DNA of 64,000 nt from Oscillospiraceae bacterium (lineage in GTDB: Bacteria > Bacillota > Clostridia > Oscillospirales > CAG-272): NCBI GenBank assembly GCA_015063805.1, contig SVTK01000006.1, positions 1 through 64,000 on the forward strand, written 5' to 3'. Below the pieces are notes generated by a model. That model saw nothing but the letters and a program-made list of their open reading frames with translations. It did no database searches and was not told where the DNA came from. Made by a program: the position numbers and the translations under genes. The first letter of the stretch is position 1; each line of letters begins with the position of its first letter. Positions 23,751 to 32,776 of this stretch are shown here, in pieces.

Positions 23751-25196
23751 TTATGCGGGGGAGATGCGGTAATCTGCGCCCATGCGGTATACCGCGGCTT
23801 CTTTAGAGGAGAGCATGGCGGGCAGTCCCGTGAGGTGGGATACCAGGATCCAGCGGATACCGCAGGCCCCGAAGTGCCGCAGAATGGGGCAAAGCCCCTC
23901 GGCCCCTTCGGTGTAGGCGGTGCTTTGGAAGGTTTCGTTGAGGAAAACCATGGCGCCCTCCTCCAGGCCCTCCACCATGTCGGCCAGTTCCCGCACCTCC
24001 TGCTCGAAACGGCCGGCGGCATTGTCCTCGCGCTCCTCACGGTGGGAGAACTGCAGGGCCAGGGCGGTGCAAGGGTTGAGGTTGGCGCGGGTACAGGGGA
24101 GGGGGAGTCCCGCCTGGGCCAGAAGCTGGAGTGTGGCCAACGACCGCAGGAAAACAGTCTTGCCGCTGCCGTTCTCGCCCAATACCAGCAGTCCCCCCTC
24201 GGCTGGGAGGCTGACGGTGTGGGGGATCACCCGGTCGCGGTTGGAAAATTCGGTCAGGAGCAAGAGGTCGTATAGCCCTTCGGCGGTGGTAGGGGTTTGG
24301 GGTGTAATCTCGGGAAAGCAGAGGGGGACACCCTTTTCCCGGAGTGCCGCGGCATAGGTAAGGGCGGCGGTGTAAAAGCGCAGTTCATGGGTGAGGGGAA
24401 CGAGGGTTTGCAGAAGCTCCCGGGTGACGGAGGAAAAGTGTGCCGCAAGAGCCGCAAAAGCCGAGGCGATGAGGCTGTCATAGTCTTCTCTGTCCTGTAT
24501 TTCCACGGGAACACCGGGTCGGGTCGGCGTTTTGGTACGAAGGGGGAAGCCCTTCTTTTTTTGTGTCTCGGCGGGAAGATGGCGGAGGTCGGTGAGGCTG
24601 TATTCGGCCATGCGGCCGTCGGGGGCCAGGGTGAAGCGGTAGGCCAGGAGATCTCTTTCGCTGAATTCGCTGTACTTGCGGCAGAGATGCAGAAGGCGGG
24701 AATGGGCGGGATTTTCTGCCATGGCGCGGCAGATGTCCCGCAGGTTGACCAAGCCTTCGGCGGCAAGGGGATATTGATCCAGCAGGTCGGCCAGATTGGT
24801 CACCGAGAGCAGCGTGCGCTGACAGCAGATCGCCTGGGTTTGGAGGAGATTTTTTGCGCTGGTGACGGTGGCGGTGCGGGAGGCACCGATCCCCCGCGCC
24901 TCCCGCTCGGCATCCTTTTGCGCGGTCTGCAGGGCGGAAAAGTGGGCAATGCAGGCACTCAGCGCTTCCGCCAGCGCAGGGGTACGGAGAAACTCGGCCA
25001 GGATCTGCTGGCGGTAGTTGATCTCGGCCGGATCGGCGGTGATTTGGGTGATCACCGCGAAAAGCACTTTGCGGCTCGCCTCATCGGGGCAGAGTCGGGC
25101 GAGGCTCCGGTCCAGGGAGAGATGATAGAGAAGATCGGGCTTGACCGGGGTGGCGGGGGAGGGCTTCTCTACGGGGTGAAGCAGACTAATGTGCAC
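23751..25196 (-). CDS. MutS-family ATPase-like protein (second of a tandem pair)
   Basis: 481 residues from GTG 25196, seven bases after GGAGG; the longer track ORF overlaps the upstream gene with no signal. The C-terminal MutS ATPase domain has Walker A VLGENGSGKTVFLRS. The Walker B region reads MVFLNETFQSTAYTEG, with Asn where MutS has Asp, and is followed by WILVSHLTGL. The N-terminal ~280 residues are helical like MutS core/lever domains; the mismatch-recognition domains of true MutS are absent. Role in mismatch repair is therefore doubtful. It overlaps its paralogue by 11 bases. Confidence 0.75.
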   Translation of the reverse strand: MHISLLHPVEKPSPATPVKPDLLYHLSLDRSLARLCPDEASRKVLFAVITQITADPAEINYRQQILAEFLRTPALAEALSACIAHFSALQTAQKDAEREARGIGASRTATVTSAKNLLQTQAICCQRTLLSVTNLADLLDQYPLAAEGLVNLRDICRAMAENPAHSRLLHLCRKYSEFSERDLLAYRFTLAPDGRMAEYSLTDLRHLPAETQKKKGFPLRTKTPTRPGVPVEIQDREDYDSLIASAFAALAAHFSSVTRELLQTLVPLTHELRFYTAALTYAAALREKGVPLCFPEITPQTPTTAEGLYDLLLLTEFSNRDRVIPHTVSLPAEGGLLVLGENGSGKTVFLRSLATLQLLAQAGLPLPCTRANLNPCTALALQFSHREEREDNAAGRFEQEVRELADMVEGLEEGAMVFLNETFQSTAYTEGAEGLCPILRHFGACGIRWILVSHLTGLPAMLSSKEAAVYRMGADYRISPA

Positions 25197-26628
25197 GGTT
25201 TGTCCTCCTTTTCTCCAGGGAATCGGCATCCAGCCCATGACGGCGGAGGATGTGGTTGGCGTGAGAGGTGGCTGATCCGCGAAAACGGACAATGCGGAAG
25301 GTACGGTGCTCTCCTTCGGTTACCCCGGCGGTGAGAATGGGGTAAGCGGAGTCGGTGACCCGGTGGAAGTGGGTGACAAAAAGGCAGAAATGTCCCGCTG
25401 CAGTCAGATCGGCGGCAAGGCGCTCAAGGTGAGCAAAACCGATCTCTCCGTCGGCTCCGCTGAAGGTTTCATTGAAGAGCAGGAAGGCGGTCATCCCGCT
25501 GCATTCCGCCAGCATGGCATCGACACGGCGGACCTCGTCCTCCAGCCGACCGGTGTGGGTGAAGCGTTCATCGGCGGGGAAGTGGGCATCCACGCGGGGG
25601 AAGGGATAGATACGGGCGGAGCGGGCGAAGATGGGGCAGCCCGCGCCGAAGAGGAGGAGGTTGATGCCCAGCGCCCGGAGATAGGTGGTCTTTCCCCCGC
25701 CGTTGGCACCGATGAGGAAGAAAAAGGGATCTTTTTCGGTGAAGCGGGCATCATTGGGGATGATGGAGCGATCTGCGGTGAGGAGGGAGATGTCGATGAG
25801 CGCCTCGGCGCAGTATTCGGGCGTGGGGGCGATGGCGGGGAGAGTATGAGGAATGCCCTTCGCTTCTGCCCGTGCGGTGAGAGCGTGGATCTCAAGGAAG
25901 AATTTCAGGGCGGGGATATGGCCGGCGGGGGCGAGAAAATCGATGCCTGTCTGCTGTGCGAGGATTTCCTCAATCTCGGCGGCCTCCGTGGGATAGAGGG
26001 AGAGAATGGCGTTCGAGAGAGAGGGGGGAAGCGGGACTGCGGCGGAACGGACGGCAGGGGGAGTCAGCCCAAGGGCGGTGATGCAGGCGGCAAGGTCTTC
26101 CTCCTCGCTTATCGCTTCGCGGTCGGGATAGAGGCGGTACCGATCCCCCACCGCCAGGAGGCCCCGGCGCAGGGGGAGAAGGAGCGCCTCCAGGCGGCGC
26201 AGGTCTTCGCGGAGGGTGCTCAGGGCTTGCTCGGTTTCGGGATGGGCAAAATAGGCCGATGTTTCGGCGAAAAGTTCGCCCCACGCTCCGGTGCGGGAGA
26301 GGTGATCACAGGCCTGCAGGTAGGCGGCCATCCGCCCGGCATGGAGACAGTACTGCGTGAGGGCGGGGGCAGAGGTGTTCAGCCGAAGGCAGGCGGATTC
26401 CAGTGTTTCCAGGGCGGCGAGACATTCGGTCATGGCGCAGCAGACGGATGGCTCCTCCATGCGGGCAAAGATCTGCTGTCGGCGGCGGATCTCGCCTTCG
26501 CCGCAGGGGCGGCAGAGCAGGGAGAGGGCGTTTTCGCTCAAAAGTCCCTCCATACGCAGGTCCGAGAGAAGTCGGCGGGGGAGGGGAGGATGAGGAGTGG
26601 GCGTGAGGAGCGGGGGAAGTGTCATCAT
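25186..26628 (-). CDS. MutS-family ATPase-like protein (first of a tandem pair)
   Basis: 480 residues from ATG 26628, seven bases after GGAGG. Walker A is LIGANGGGKTTYLRAL; Walker B region AFLLFNETFSGADGEIG again has Asn for Asp; HFCLFVTHFHRV corresponds to the MutS HxxH segment. No mismatch-binding domain. Same size and layout as the downstream paralogue, with clearly diverged sequence, so an old duplication likely to work as a heterodimer. Its start overlaps the stop of the membrane protein gene (ATGA). Confidence 0.75.
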   Translation of the reverse strand: MMTLPPLLTPTPHPPLPRRLLSDLRMEGLLSENALSLLCRPCGEGEIRRRQQIFARMEEPSVCCAMTECLAALETLESACLRLNTSAPALTQYCLHAGRMAAYLQACDHLSRTGAWGELFAETSAYFAHPETEQALSTLREDLRRLEALLLPLRRGLLAVGDRYRLYPDREAISEEEDLAACITALGLTPPAVRSAAVPLPPSLSNAILSLYPTEAAEIEEILAQQTGIDFLAPAGHIPALKFFLEIHALTARAEAKGIPHTLPAIAPTPEYCAEALIDISLLTADRSIIPNDARFTEKDPFFFLIGANGGGKTTYLRALGINLLLFGAGCPIFARSARIYPFPRVDAHFPADERFTHTGRLEDEVRRVDAMLAECSGMTAFLLFNETFSGADGEIGFAHLERLAADLTAAGHFCLFVTHFHRVTDSAYPILTAGVTEGEHRTFRIVRFRGSATSHANHILRRHGLDADSLEKRRTNRAH

Positions 26629-27182
26629 AAGGCGGCCTCCAATCGGCCCAACAGACGGGACAGGGATTGGATCTCCATGCCGCAGACTATATCTCCCGCG
26701 CCCAGGATTTCCTCGGTTCCGTTGGATGCGCGGCGGCGGATATCCACGGGGATGGGGTGGATGAGCAGGATGTGATGGGGCGTTTTCCGTGCCCATTCGT
26801 CCCGGTCGTGCAGGTGGAATCGATAGGCGGGGAGGGGACGCGGTTTGCCGTCAAAGTGGAAGTTGGCCAGGCCCATGAGGGTGAGAAAACTGCGGAAACA
26901 GTAGGTGTCGTGTGCGGTGAAGATCAGGGTGCGGCGGCGGTGGGGGACGCCGAAGAACTTGAGAGCAAAGATCTCCCCCGGCGTTTCGATGTAGCAGTCA
27001 CATCCTTCTCCCCGGCGGTGGCCGAAGAACCAAAGCCGGTGGGCGGGATGTAGAAGGAAGCCCCTCTCCCGGCAGAAGCGGGTGAGCCTGCGGGCGCAGA
27101 GCAGCCGTTTAATCAAACAGCGAAGTGTGGGAAAGAGGAGGATGGCAAGAAGGATGAGCAGCAGAAATAGGCCGAAGGTCAT
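26625..27182 (-). CDS. Uncharacterised membrane-anchored protein of the MutS-like operon
   Basis: 185 residues from ATG 27182 with AAGGAG six bases upstream. One N-terminal membrane helix (LFLLLILLAILLF) followed by a basic stretch and a soluble beta-rich domain (CDCYIETPGEIFALKFFG, LIFTAHDTYCF). I do not recognise the family. Translational overlap with two MutS-like ATPases implies a shared process; membrane anchoring is unusual for MutS partners. Confidence 0.6.
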   Translation of the reverse strand: MTFGLFLLLILLAILLFPTLRCLIKRLLCARRLTRFCRERGFLLHPAHRLWFFGHRRGEGCDCYIETPGEIFALKFFGVPHRRRTLIFTAHDTYCFRSFLTLMGLANFHFDGKPRPLPAYRFHLHDRDEWARKTPHHILLIHPIPVDIRRRASNGTEEILGAGDIVCGMEIQSLSRLLGRLEAAL

Positions 27183-27213
27183 GGGGTGCTCCTTTCGTTT
27201 GGGTGTTGGGTTC

Positions 27214-27242
27214 ATTATAGCATTCCCCAAAATCGCTGTCAA
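27214..27242 (-). promoter_or_regulatory. Promoter of the MutS-like operon
   Basis: Minus strand: TTGACA, 17 bases, TATAAT, about 32 bases before the start at 27182. Confidence 0.8.
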
Positions 27243-27340
27243 GGGAAGCAAACCGGAGGGATACCCATTCTCCGAATCTGCGATAATTGGGGTGGGCGAA
27301 ATATCCAAAGACAAGGGGACATTTTTGTGAAAAATGTGAA

Positions 27341-27369
27341 TTGCGAAATTTCGCCTCCTGCGGTATAAT
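27341..27369 (+). promoter_or_regulatory. Promoter of the oxidoreductase-fRMsr operon
   Basis: TTGCGA, 17 bases, TATAAT, about 38 bases before the start at 27407. Confidence 0.7.
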
Positions 27370-27406
27370 GAAACCAACGATAAACCCACAGGAGGTTGAC
27401 AGCATA

Positions 27407-28723
27407 ATGGAAAAGAAATTGAAGATTGGTGTATTCGGCGGCGGACGGGGAAGATCGCTGGTCCGTACCCTTTGGAATCACCCCCGGGCTGAGCTGGTTG
27501 CGGTTTGTGAGGCGTCCCCTGCCATGACCGAAAAGGTGAAGGCTGCGGCAGAAGAATACAACGGCAATATGCCTGCCTTCTATACCGACTTTGATGAATT
27601 TTTGAAGCACGATATGGATGCGGTTATCCTGGCCAACTACGCCCATGAGCACGCAACCTATGCCATTCGCTGCATGGAGGCGGGGCTCCATGTGCTGTCC
27701 GAGGTGCTGCCCATGGCCACCATCGGTCAGGGTGTTGCGCTGATTGAGGCGGTGGAGCGGACGGGAATGGTCTACGCCTACGCCGAAAACTATTGCTACA
27801 TGGCAAACTCCTTTGAGATGTGGCGGCGCATCCGTGCGGGCGAGCTGGGCAAGATCACCTATGCCGAGGGCGAGTATGTCCATGACTGCACCAAGAATCT
27901 GCCCTCCATTTCCCGCGGCCGCCGTGATCACTGGCGTCTGCAGTCCCCCAGTGCATTCTACTGCACCCACAGCGTAGGGCCCATGCTGGCCGCCATCGGC
28001 GAGCGCCCCGTGCGGGTTGTGGGCTTTGAGCTGCCCAACGACGGCCGCGGCGGTGAGCTGCCCTGTTTCCGCGGCAACGGTGCCATTGAGATGATCACTC
28101 TGGAGAGCGGCGCAGTCTGCCGCAGTCTCCACGGCTGGCTCCGTCGTCAGGGGGCGAACAACTACAACTATATGTTCTACGGCGAGAAGGGCATGATCGA
28201 AAACTCCCGCTTTGAGGACCGCTCCAACATCAGCTTCTACCGCGAGGGTGATGCTTATTGCAGCGGTGAGTGGGAAAAGTATGTATCCGAGCCCTTCATC
28301 GAGACCGATCTCTCCAGCGACACGGTACAGGGTACTGCCCACGGCGGCAGTGACTACTATGCGCTGTATTTCTTCTTTGAGCGGATTCTCGGCAACAAGG
28401 AAGCCGAGGCCTGGAGCATTGACGTGTACCAGGCGGTGGAGATGGGTATGTGCGGTCTGCTGGCACACCGCTCCATCCTCAACGGCAATGCACCCCAGGA
28501 GATTCCCAATCTGCGGGATCCCGCCCAGCGTGATGCATGGCGCAACGACCACGAGACCACCTTCCCCGATGTGGAGGGGGGCCAACTGGTGCCCATCACT
28601 TCCTTTGATTTCCCGAAGAAGCCCGATGAGGAGTTCTACGATCATCTGAAGCGCCTCAACGCGGCTGGATTGCCCCTGACCTGCTATCCGCCCAGCTATG
28701 AGAAGCCTGAGCCGAAAGAATGA
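27407..28723 (+). CDS. Gfo/Idh/MocA-family oxidoreductase
   Basis: 438 residues from ATG 27407, with GGAGG upstream. Rossmann-fold nucleotide site at the N-terminus (IGVFGGGRGRSLVRTLW), the SEVLPMATIG segment in place of the usual EKP motif, and a C-terminal substrate domain with the YAEGEYVHD segment typical of larger members. These enzymes oxidise or reduce sugars, inositols or sugar-nucleotides with NAD(P). The Lys of EKP appears replaced, which may change the chemistry. It is coupled to the fRMsr gene through an ATGA overlap. Confidence 0.8.
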   Translation: MEKKLKIGVFGGGRGRSLVRTLWNHPRAELVAVCEASPAMTEKVKAAAEEYNGNMPAFYTDFDEFLKHDMDAVILANYAHEHATYAIRCMEAGLHVLSEVLPMATIGQGVALIEAVERTGMVYAYAENYCYMANSFEMWRRIRAGELGKITYAEGEYVHDCTKNLPSISRGRRDHWRLQSPSAFYCTHSVGPMLAAIGERPVRVVGFELPNDGRGGELPCFRGNGAIEMITLESGAVCRSLHGWLRRQGANNYNYMFYGEKGMIENSRFEDRSNISFYREGDAYCSGEWEKYVSEPFIETDLSSDTVQGTAHGGSDYYALYFFFERILGNKEAEAWSIDVYQAVEMGMCGLLAHRSILNGNAPQEIPNLRDPAQRDAWRNDHETTFPDVEGGQLVPITSFDFPKKPDEEFYDHLKRLNAAGLPLTCYPPSYEKPEPKE

Positions 28724-29169
28724 TTGACTACGGTGCGCTGATCGAACAGCTTTCGGCTCTGACCGAAGGCGTTCCCCATCCTGTGGCCAATCTGGCCAAC
28801 GCGGCGGCCCTGCTGTGGCAGTCGCTTAAGAACATCAACTGGGCAGGATTCTATCTGCTGGAGGGAGAGGTGCTGGTGCTGGGTCCCTTCCAGGGCAAGC
28901 CGGCCTGCATCGAGATTCCCATGGGGCGTGGGGTCTGCGGCACTGCTGCAGCCCGGGACTGCACCCTGGTGGTGCCGGATGTCCATGCCTTCCCGGGGCA
29001 TATCGCCTGCGATTCTGCCTCCGCCTCCGAGATCGTGATTCCCCTGCACCGGGACGGGCGGGTGATCGGGGTGCTTGACATTGACAGCCCACTGCGCGGA
29101 CGGTTTACCGAGGAAGATCGGGCGGGGCTGGAGGCCTTCGCCGCCTGTCTTGAGCGGGCAATGAAATGA
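28720..29169 (+). CDS. msrC: Free methionine-(R)-sulfoxide reductase (GAF domain)
   Basis: 149 residues, a single GAF domain of the fRMsr family. The three signature cysteines are in GKPACIEIPMGRGVCG and AFPGHIACDSAS, with SEIVIPL and GVLDIDSP following. It reduces free L-methionine-(R)-sulfoxide in the cytosol with thioredoxin-like donors. Its ATG overlaps the stop of the preceding oxidoreductase gene. Confidence 0.88.
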   Translation: MIDYGALIEQLSALTEGVPHPVANLANAAALLWQSLKNINWAGFYLLEGEVLVLGPFQGKPACIEIPMGRGVCGTAAARDCTLVVPDVHAFPGHIACDSASASEIVIPLHRDGRVIGVLDIDSPLRGRFTEEDRAGLEAFAACLERAMK

Positions 29170-29194
29170 AGAATTATATACGGAGAAACAGAGC

Positions 29195-29674
29195 ATGATT
29201 CGTTTGGAAAAAATTGACGCGGAAAACGTATGGGACATCCTTGATCTTAAAGTAGCAGAGTCGCAGAAGCAGTTCGTTGCCCCCAACAGCGAAAGCATCA
29301 TTGAGGCGTACACCACCCTCGGAACCGAATGCGCCGCATTCCCCTTCGGCGTGTTCGACGACGATAAGCCGGTTGGCTTTGTGATGGTGGGATACAATCT
29401 TGCCGCGCTGTATGAAGCGCTTGATGTCACCGAAAACAACTATCTCATCTGGCGTCTGATGATCGATCAGAAGTATCAGAAGCACGGATACGGCAGAGAG
29501 GCCGCCCGACTTGCCCTGGAATTCATCAAGACCTGGCCCTGCGGAAAAGCTGAATACTGCATTACCTCCTACCAGGAGGAGAACGAGGCGGGCAAAAAGA
29601 TGTACCGCTCTCTCGGCTTTGCGGAGACCGGTGAGATCCTGGAAGGCGAGTATGTGATGACCTTGAAGCTGTAA
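29195..29674 (+). CDS. GNAT-family N-acetyltransferase
   Basis: 159 residues with the GNAT fold; the acetyl-CoA loop is QKYQKHGYGREAARLAL, followed by YCITSYQEENEAGKKMYRSLGF. Similar to spermidine/amine acetyltransferases of the SpeG/BltD kind in general layout, but the acceptor is not clear. GGAGAAAC precedes the ATG. Terminator follows. Confidence 0.8.
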   Translation: MIRLEKIDAENVWDILDLKVAESQKQFVAPNSESIIEAYTTLGTECAAFPFGVFDDDKPVGFVMVGYNLAALYEALDVTENNYLIWRLMIDQKYQKHGYGREAARLALEFIKTWPCGKAEYCITSYQEENEAGKKMYRSLGFAETGEILEGEYVMTLKL

Positions 29675-29708
29675 GCGGGACCTGAATGCTCTATGGATCA
29701 AACCAACA

Positions 29709-29747
29709 TGCTCCGGCAGATGACAGCATTTGCCGGAGCGTGTTTTT
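29709..29747 (+). terminator. Rho-independent terminator
   Basis: GCTCCGGCA ... TGCCGGAGC hairpin followed by GTGTTTTTG after the GNAT gene. Confidence 0.75.
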
Positions 29748-29790
29748 GCTTGGTAAATGACCAAAAATTTGACCGGGGAAATTAAACGGA

Positions 29791-30126
29791 ATGAAAAAAC
29801 GATTCGTTATCAACATGATTATTGTTGCTGCGTTTTTCCTCTTGGAGCCGTTATTGGAATTTTGTGGGGATTGGGCGAATACATACAATCTTGGTGCGGA
29901 GCTGGTTTTGGGTATGTTTGTGCCGTTTCTTTTTGCTTCGCTTGTCATTGCGGCGTTGGGATCTGCCTTATGTTCCATTGCAGGAAGTTGTCGAAGTAAG
30001 GACATAAAACAAATTCTTCCGATTCTTGTTTTGGTGATTGGCGTGATTGTTTATATTTGGACTTCGGATTCCGACAGCTTTTGGATCAGAATTGTCGATT
30101 TTTACACCGATGTTGAAAACTGGTGA
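29791..30126 (+). CDS. Small hypothetical membrane protein
   Basis: 111 residues with three hydrophobic segments (residues about 8-25, 38-65 and 75-95). No recognised family. It is AT-richer than its neighbours. The ribosome-binding site (AAACGGA directly before ATG) is weak, and no clear promoter is seen, so the start is uncertain. Confidence 0.5.
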   Translation: MKKRFVINMIIVAAFFLLEPLLEFCGDWANTYNLGAELVLGMFVPFLFASLVIAALGSALCSIAGSCRSKDIKQILPILVLVIGVIVYIWTSDSDSFWIRIVDFYTDVENW

Positions 30127-30178
30127 GAGGAAAAAGTGAACAGGAATTAACAGTTTGGTTCCTATTCACCAAACAAAA

Positions 30179-30216
30179 GAAAGCCCCGGCAGATGGTATC
30201 ATCTGTCGGGGCTTCT
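30179..30216. terminator. Bidirectional rho-independent terminator
   Basis: AGCCCCGGCAGATG-GTAT-CATCTGTCGGGGCT with flanking A and T runs, between convergent genes. Confidence 0.8.
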
Positions 30217-30218
30217 GC

Positions 30219-31523
30219 TTATGCGGTGGGCGCGGGTTCTTCCGCGGGAGTCTTCTTTCTGCGGTGCTTTGCCCGGTGATGGGCGTAGATCTCCTCGGCG
30301 GCGATGCGGGTGCGGGCCACCACGTCCTTCTGCTTGGGGAAGCAGTAGTAGAGGCAGTCTTTGTTGCCGATGCAGATCACGTCCCCCAGCTCATACCAGA
30401 AGTAGTCGGAGTAGACGCTGTGGGCGGCGAGAGGAGCGTGGTGATATTCCAGCTGGCCGTCGCAGCCCGTGAGAGTGAAGCCCTCCCGGTTGTGGATCAG
30501 TCTGCCTTCCCCCACCATATAGATGGCGCGGTAATTCACCATCATGCCGATTTCCACCTCGGTGTCCAGCGCATAGCTGTCCTCGGCCACGGCGGCGGCA
30601 ATCTGCTCCCGCTGCCAGGCGTACCAGTCGGGGATGTGGGTAAAGGTTTCCTCTCCGTCCTCGGCCTTGAGCTGGCCCAGGGGAGTGAGCTCATGAGTTT
30701 TGCCGCAATGCCGGCAGGTGAGGTGGATTCCGCTGCCCTCCATCTCTCCCTCGGTGCCGCAGGAGGCACATTGGTAGAGGATGCGGTTGAGGCCGTCGGC
30801 ACGGAATTTTTCATTGATCTCGATGCCCTTCTCCCGCTGCCAGGCAAAATGGTCGAAGGTGAAGACCTCCTTCAGCATTGCATCCAGCTCGTCCACCGAT
30901 CGCTCGGCGATCTCCTCGGGGGTGAGCAGGCACCGCACATGGGCGCTCACCGGAACCTTGCGCTTCTGCAGATTATTGTAGAGGGGATCATGGGAGAAGG
31001 CGCCCTCGGTGCGGATGGTAACCACCGGCACCTTCAGCTGTTTGAGCAGGAGGCCGAACTTTTGGGGCAGGGGGGTGGCACAGCCGTTGAAGCTGTAGCT
31101 GGCCTCAGGAAAGAGCAGGATGTTGGATTTCCGGCAGAAGAGGGCATGGCGCATATCCTTCAGCAGAGAAATATCGGTGACGAATTTCTGGGTGGGGATG
31201 CAGCCGAGAAAATGCATGAGGTTGGGCTTGCCCACGAAGCCGTCGGAGGTGCAGATGATGCTCAGGGGGCGGGGGTAAAAAATGCGGAAAGCGATTTTCA
31301 GGTCGATGAAGCTGGAGTGGTTCATCAGGATGAGGCAGGGGGATTTCCCCACGGCATCCATCCGTTCTTCGGTATAGTGAAATTTGGTCTGCATCAGCTC
31401 CGGGATGGAGAGAAGACGAACCAGGGAGGCCAGGAGCAGGCTGGGATGCATGGGCTTGCGGTGGGCAGGTCGGGGCAGAGCCATGACCTCTGCATAGGAG
31501 AGCCGCTTGGTTTTGATCTTCAT
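30219..31523 (-). CDS. PlsC-type lysophospholipid acyltransferase with zinc-ribbon insert
   Basis: 434 residues. The acyltransferase motifs are MNHSSFIDLK (NHxxxxD form of motif I) and LLFPEASYSFNG (motif III). It transfers acyl groups to a lysophospholipid or glycerol-phosphate-like acceptor at the membrane. Residues about 265-300 hold two CxxC pairs (CASC, CRHC), a zinc-ribbon, and the C-terminal ~150 residues are an extra domain not found in the basic ~240-residue PlsC. Gene is divergent from a LysR regulator. Confidence 0.8.
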   Translation of the reverse strand: MKIKTKRLSYAEVMALPRPAHRKPMHPSLLLASLVRLLSIPELMQTKFHYTEERMDAVGKSPCLILMNHSSFIDLKIAFRIFYPRPLSIICTSDGFVGKPNLMHFLGCIPTQKFVTDISLLKDMRHALFCRKSNILLFPEASYSFNGCATPLPQKFGLLLKQLKVPVVTIRTEGAFSHDPLYNNLQKRKVPVSAHVRCLLTPEEIAERSVDELDAMLKEVFTFDHFAWQREKGIEINEKFRADGLNRILYQCASCGTEGEMEGSGIHLTCRHCGKTHELTPLGQLKAEDGEETFTHIPDWYAWQREQIAAAVAEDSYALDTEVEIGMMVNYRAIYMVGEGRLIHNREGFTLTGCDGQLEYHHAPLAAHSVYSDYFWYELGDVICIGNKDCLYYCFPKQKDVVARTRIAAEEIYAHHRAKHRRKKTPAEEPAPTA

Positions 31524-31565
31524 GTGAAGCCGCCTTTCTGCCCGAACTGCGGTTCGGACGGGTAT

Positions 31566-31594
31566 ATTGTACTATAATTCTGCCGAAAAAGCAA
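31566..31594 (-). promoter_or_regulatory. Promoter of the PlsC-type gene
   Basis: Minus strand: TTGCTT, 17 bases, TACAAT, about 43 bases before the start at 31523. Confidence 0.65.
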
Positions 31595-31610
31595 GAGCGG
31601 GAGGAAATAT

Positions 31611-31624
31611 CCGTATTTTTACGG
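31611..31624. promoter_or_regulatory. Candidate LysR-type operator
   Basis: CCGTA-TTTT-TACGG, a perfect inverted repeat just upstream of the lysR -35 box; the half-site TTTTTACGG recurs at 31636-31644 overlapping the -35 region. Confidence 0.4.
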
Positions 31625-31631
31625 GAAATGC

Positions 31632-31660
31632 TTGATTTTTACGGAAGAGTGGAGTATAAT
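31632..31660 (+). promoter_or_regulatory. Promoter of the LysR gene
   Basis: TTGATT, 17 bases, TATAAT, about 37 bases before the start at 31697. Confidence 0.7.
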
Positions 31661-31696
31661 GATGTATGAATATTTTTCATCCTTTGAGGTGTATCT

Positions 31697-32590
31697 ATGG
31701 AATTGCGCAATATTATGACCTTTCTGAAAATTGCCGAGACGGGCAGCTTTACCCGCGCTGCCGCTCAGCTGGGATATAATCAATCCACCGTGACGGTGCA
31801 GATCCAGCAGCTGGAGCAGGAGCTGGGAGTTAAGCTGTTTGATCGGGTGGGGCGCCACATTAACCTGACTGAGAAGGGATATGAGTTTTTGGGCTGCGCC
31901 AACGAGATCGCGCGGGCAACTCAGAAGGCCAAGGCCATTGCGCAGAAGGACAGAGAGGCCAGCGGCCTGCTTCGCGTGGGCACAGTGGAGGAGTTTCTGA
32001 CCCCTACCTTCAATCAGATGCTCAAGCTCTACTACACCCGTTTCCCCGGGGTTGAGATTGAGATGCACATCCGCCGTCCCGAGGCCCAGCTTGCCGCGCT
32101 GAAGGCGGGAGAGCTGGACATGGCGCTGATCCTGGACCGGCCCATTGAGGGAGACGATTTCATTCACGCCTGGGAGCGGCGGGATCGCGCTATCTTCGTG
32201 ACTGCCCCCACCGAGTCGTCCGCTTCGGCAACCCCCCTCTCCCTGGAGGCCCTTTGTGCCCTTCCCCTGGTCCTGCCCTGTCGGGGCAGCGGCTTCCGCG
32301 ATCTGTTTGAACGGGTGGCGGAGGAGGCTGGCTGTCGTATCAATGTGACGGTGAGCAGCAATCATCTGCCCACGGTGAAGTATCTTTTGGAAGAGGGCGA
32401 TGTGATTGCCCTGATGCCCGAGTATGCCGTGCGGGAGGAACTGCGGGCGGGGACACTGAGAGAGCTTGCGGTGAACTGCCCCGAGATGACCCTGCGAGCG
32501 CAGATGCTCTATCACCGAAGCAAGTGGGTGACGCCCCCTATGCAGGAGCTGATCGATCTCATGGCCTGCTACCGTGGGTTGAACCTGTAA
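31697..32590 (+). CDS. LysR-family transcriptional regulator
   Basis: 297 residues, standard LTTR size. N-terminal winged HTH (MTFLKIAETGSFTRAAAQLGYN, QSTVTVQIQQLEQELG) and a C-terminal co-inducer domain. It is divergent from the PlsC-type acyltransferase gene, the usual arrangement for a LysR target, and an inverted repeat lies between them. The effector is unknown. Confidence 0.88.
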   Translation: MELRNIMTFLKIAETGSFTRAAAQLGYNQSTVTVQIQQLEQELGVKLFDRVGRHINLTEKGYEFLGCANEIARATQKAKAIAQKDREASGLLRVGTVEEFLTPTFNQMLKLYYTRFPGVEIEMHIRRPEAQLAALKAGELDMALILDRPIEGDDFIHAWERRDRAIFVTAPTESSASATPLSLEALCALPLVLPCRGSGFRDLFERVAEEAGCRINVTVSSNHLPTVKYLLEEGDVIALMPEYAVREELRAGTLRELAVNCPEMTLRAQMLYHRSKWVTPPMQELIDLMACYRGLNL

Positions 32591-32776
32591 GGGTATAAAT
32601 TTCCCCCAGGCAGGGAAATCTACGGATATCTCTGCGAAATTGTAAACAAATTGTAAAGTGCAGAAAAGTGCGGAACTTTTTCGGCACACCTGCGTCTATT
32701 TATCTCGTGCTTGGCCGCGGACGGTTGTCCGACGGTTGACAAATAAAAAAACAAACAAAAAACGGAGGATTTTCCC

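Noticed and set aside
32590-32660. Terminator after the LysR gene
   Set aside because: An AATTTCCC/GGGAAAT hairpin is present but no T tract follows, so I did not list it.
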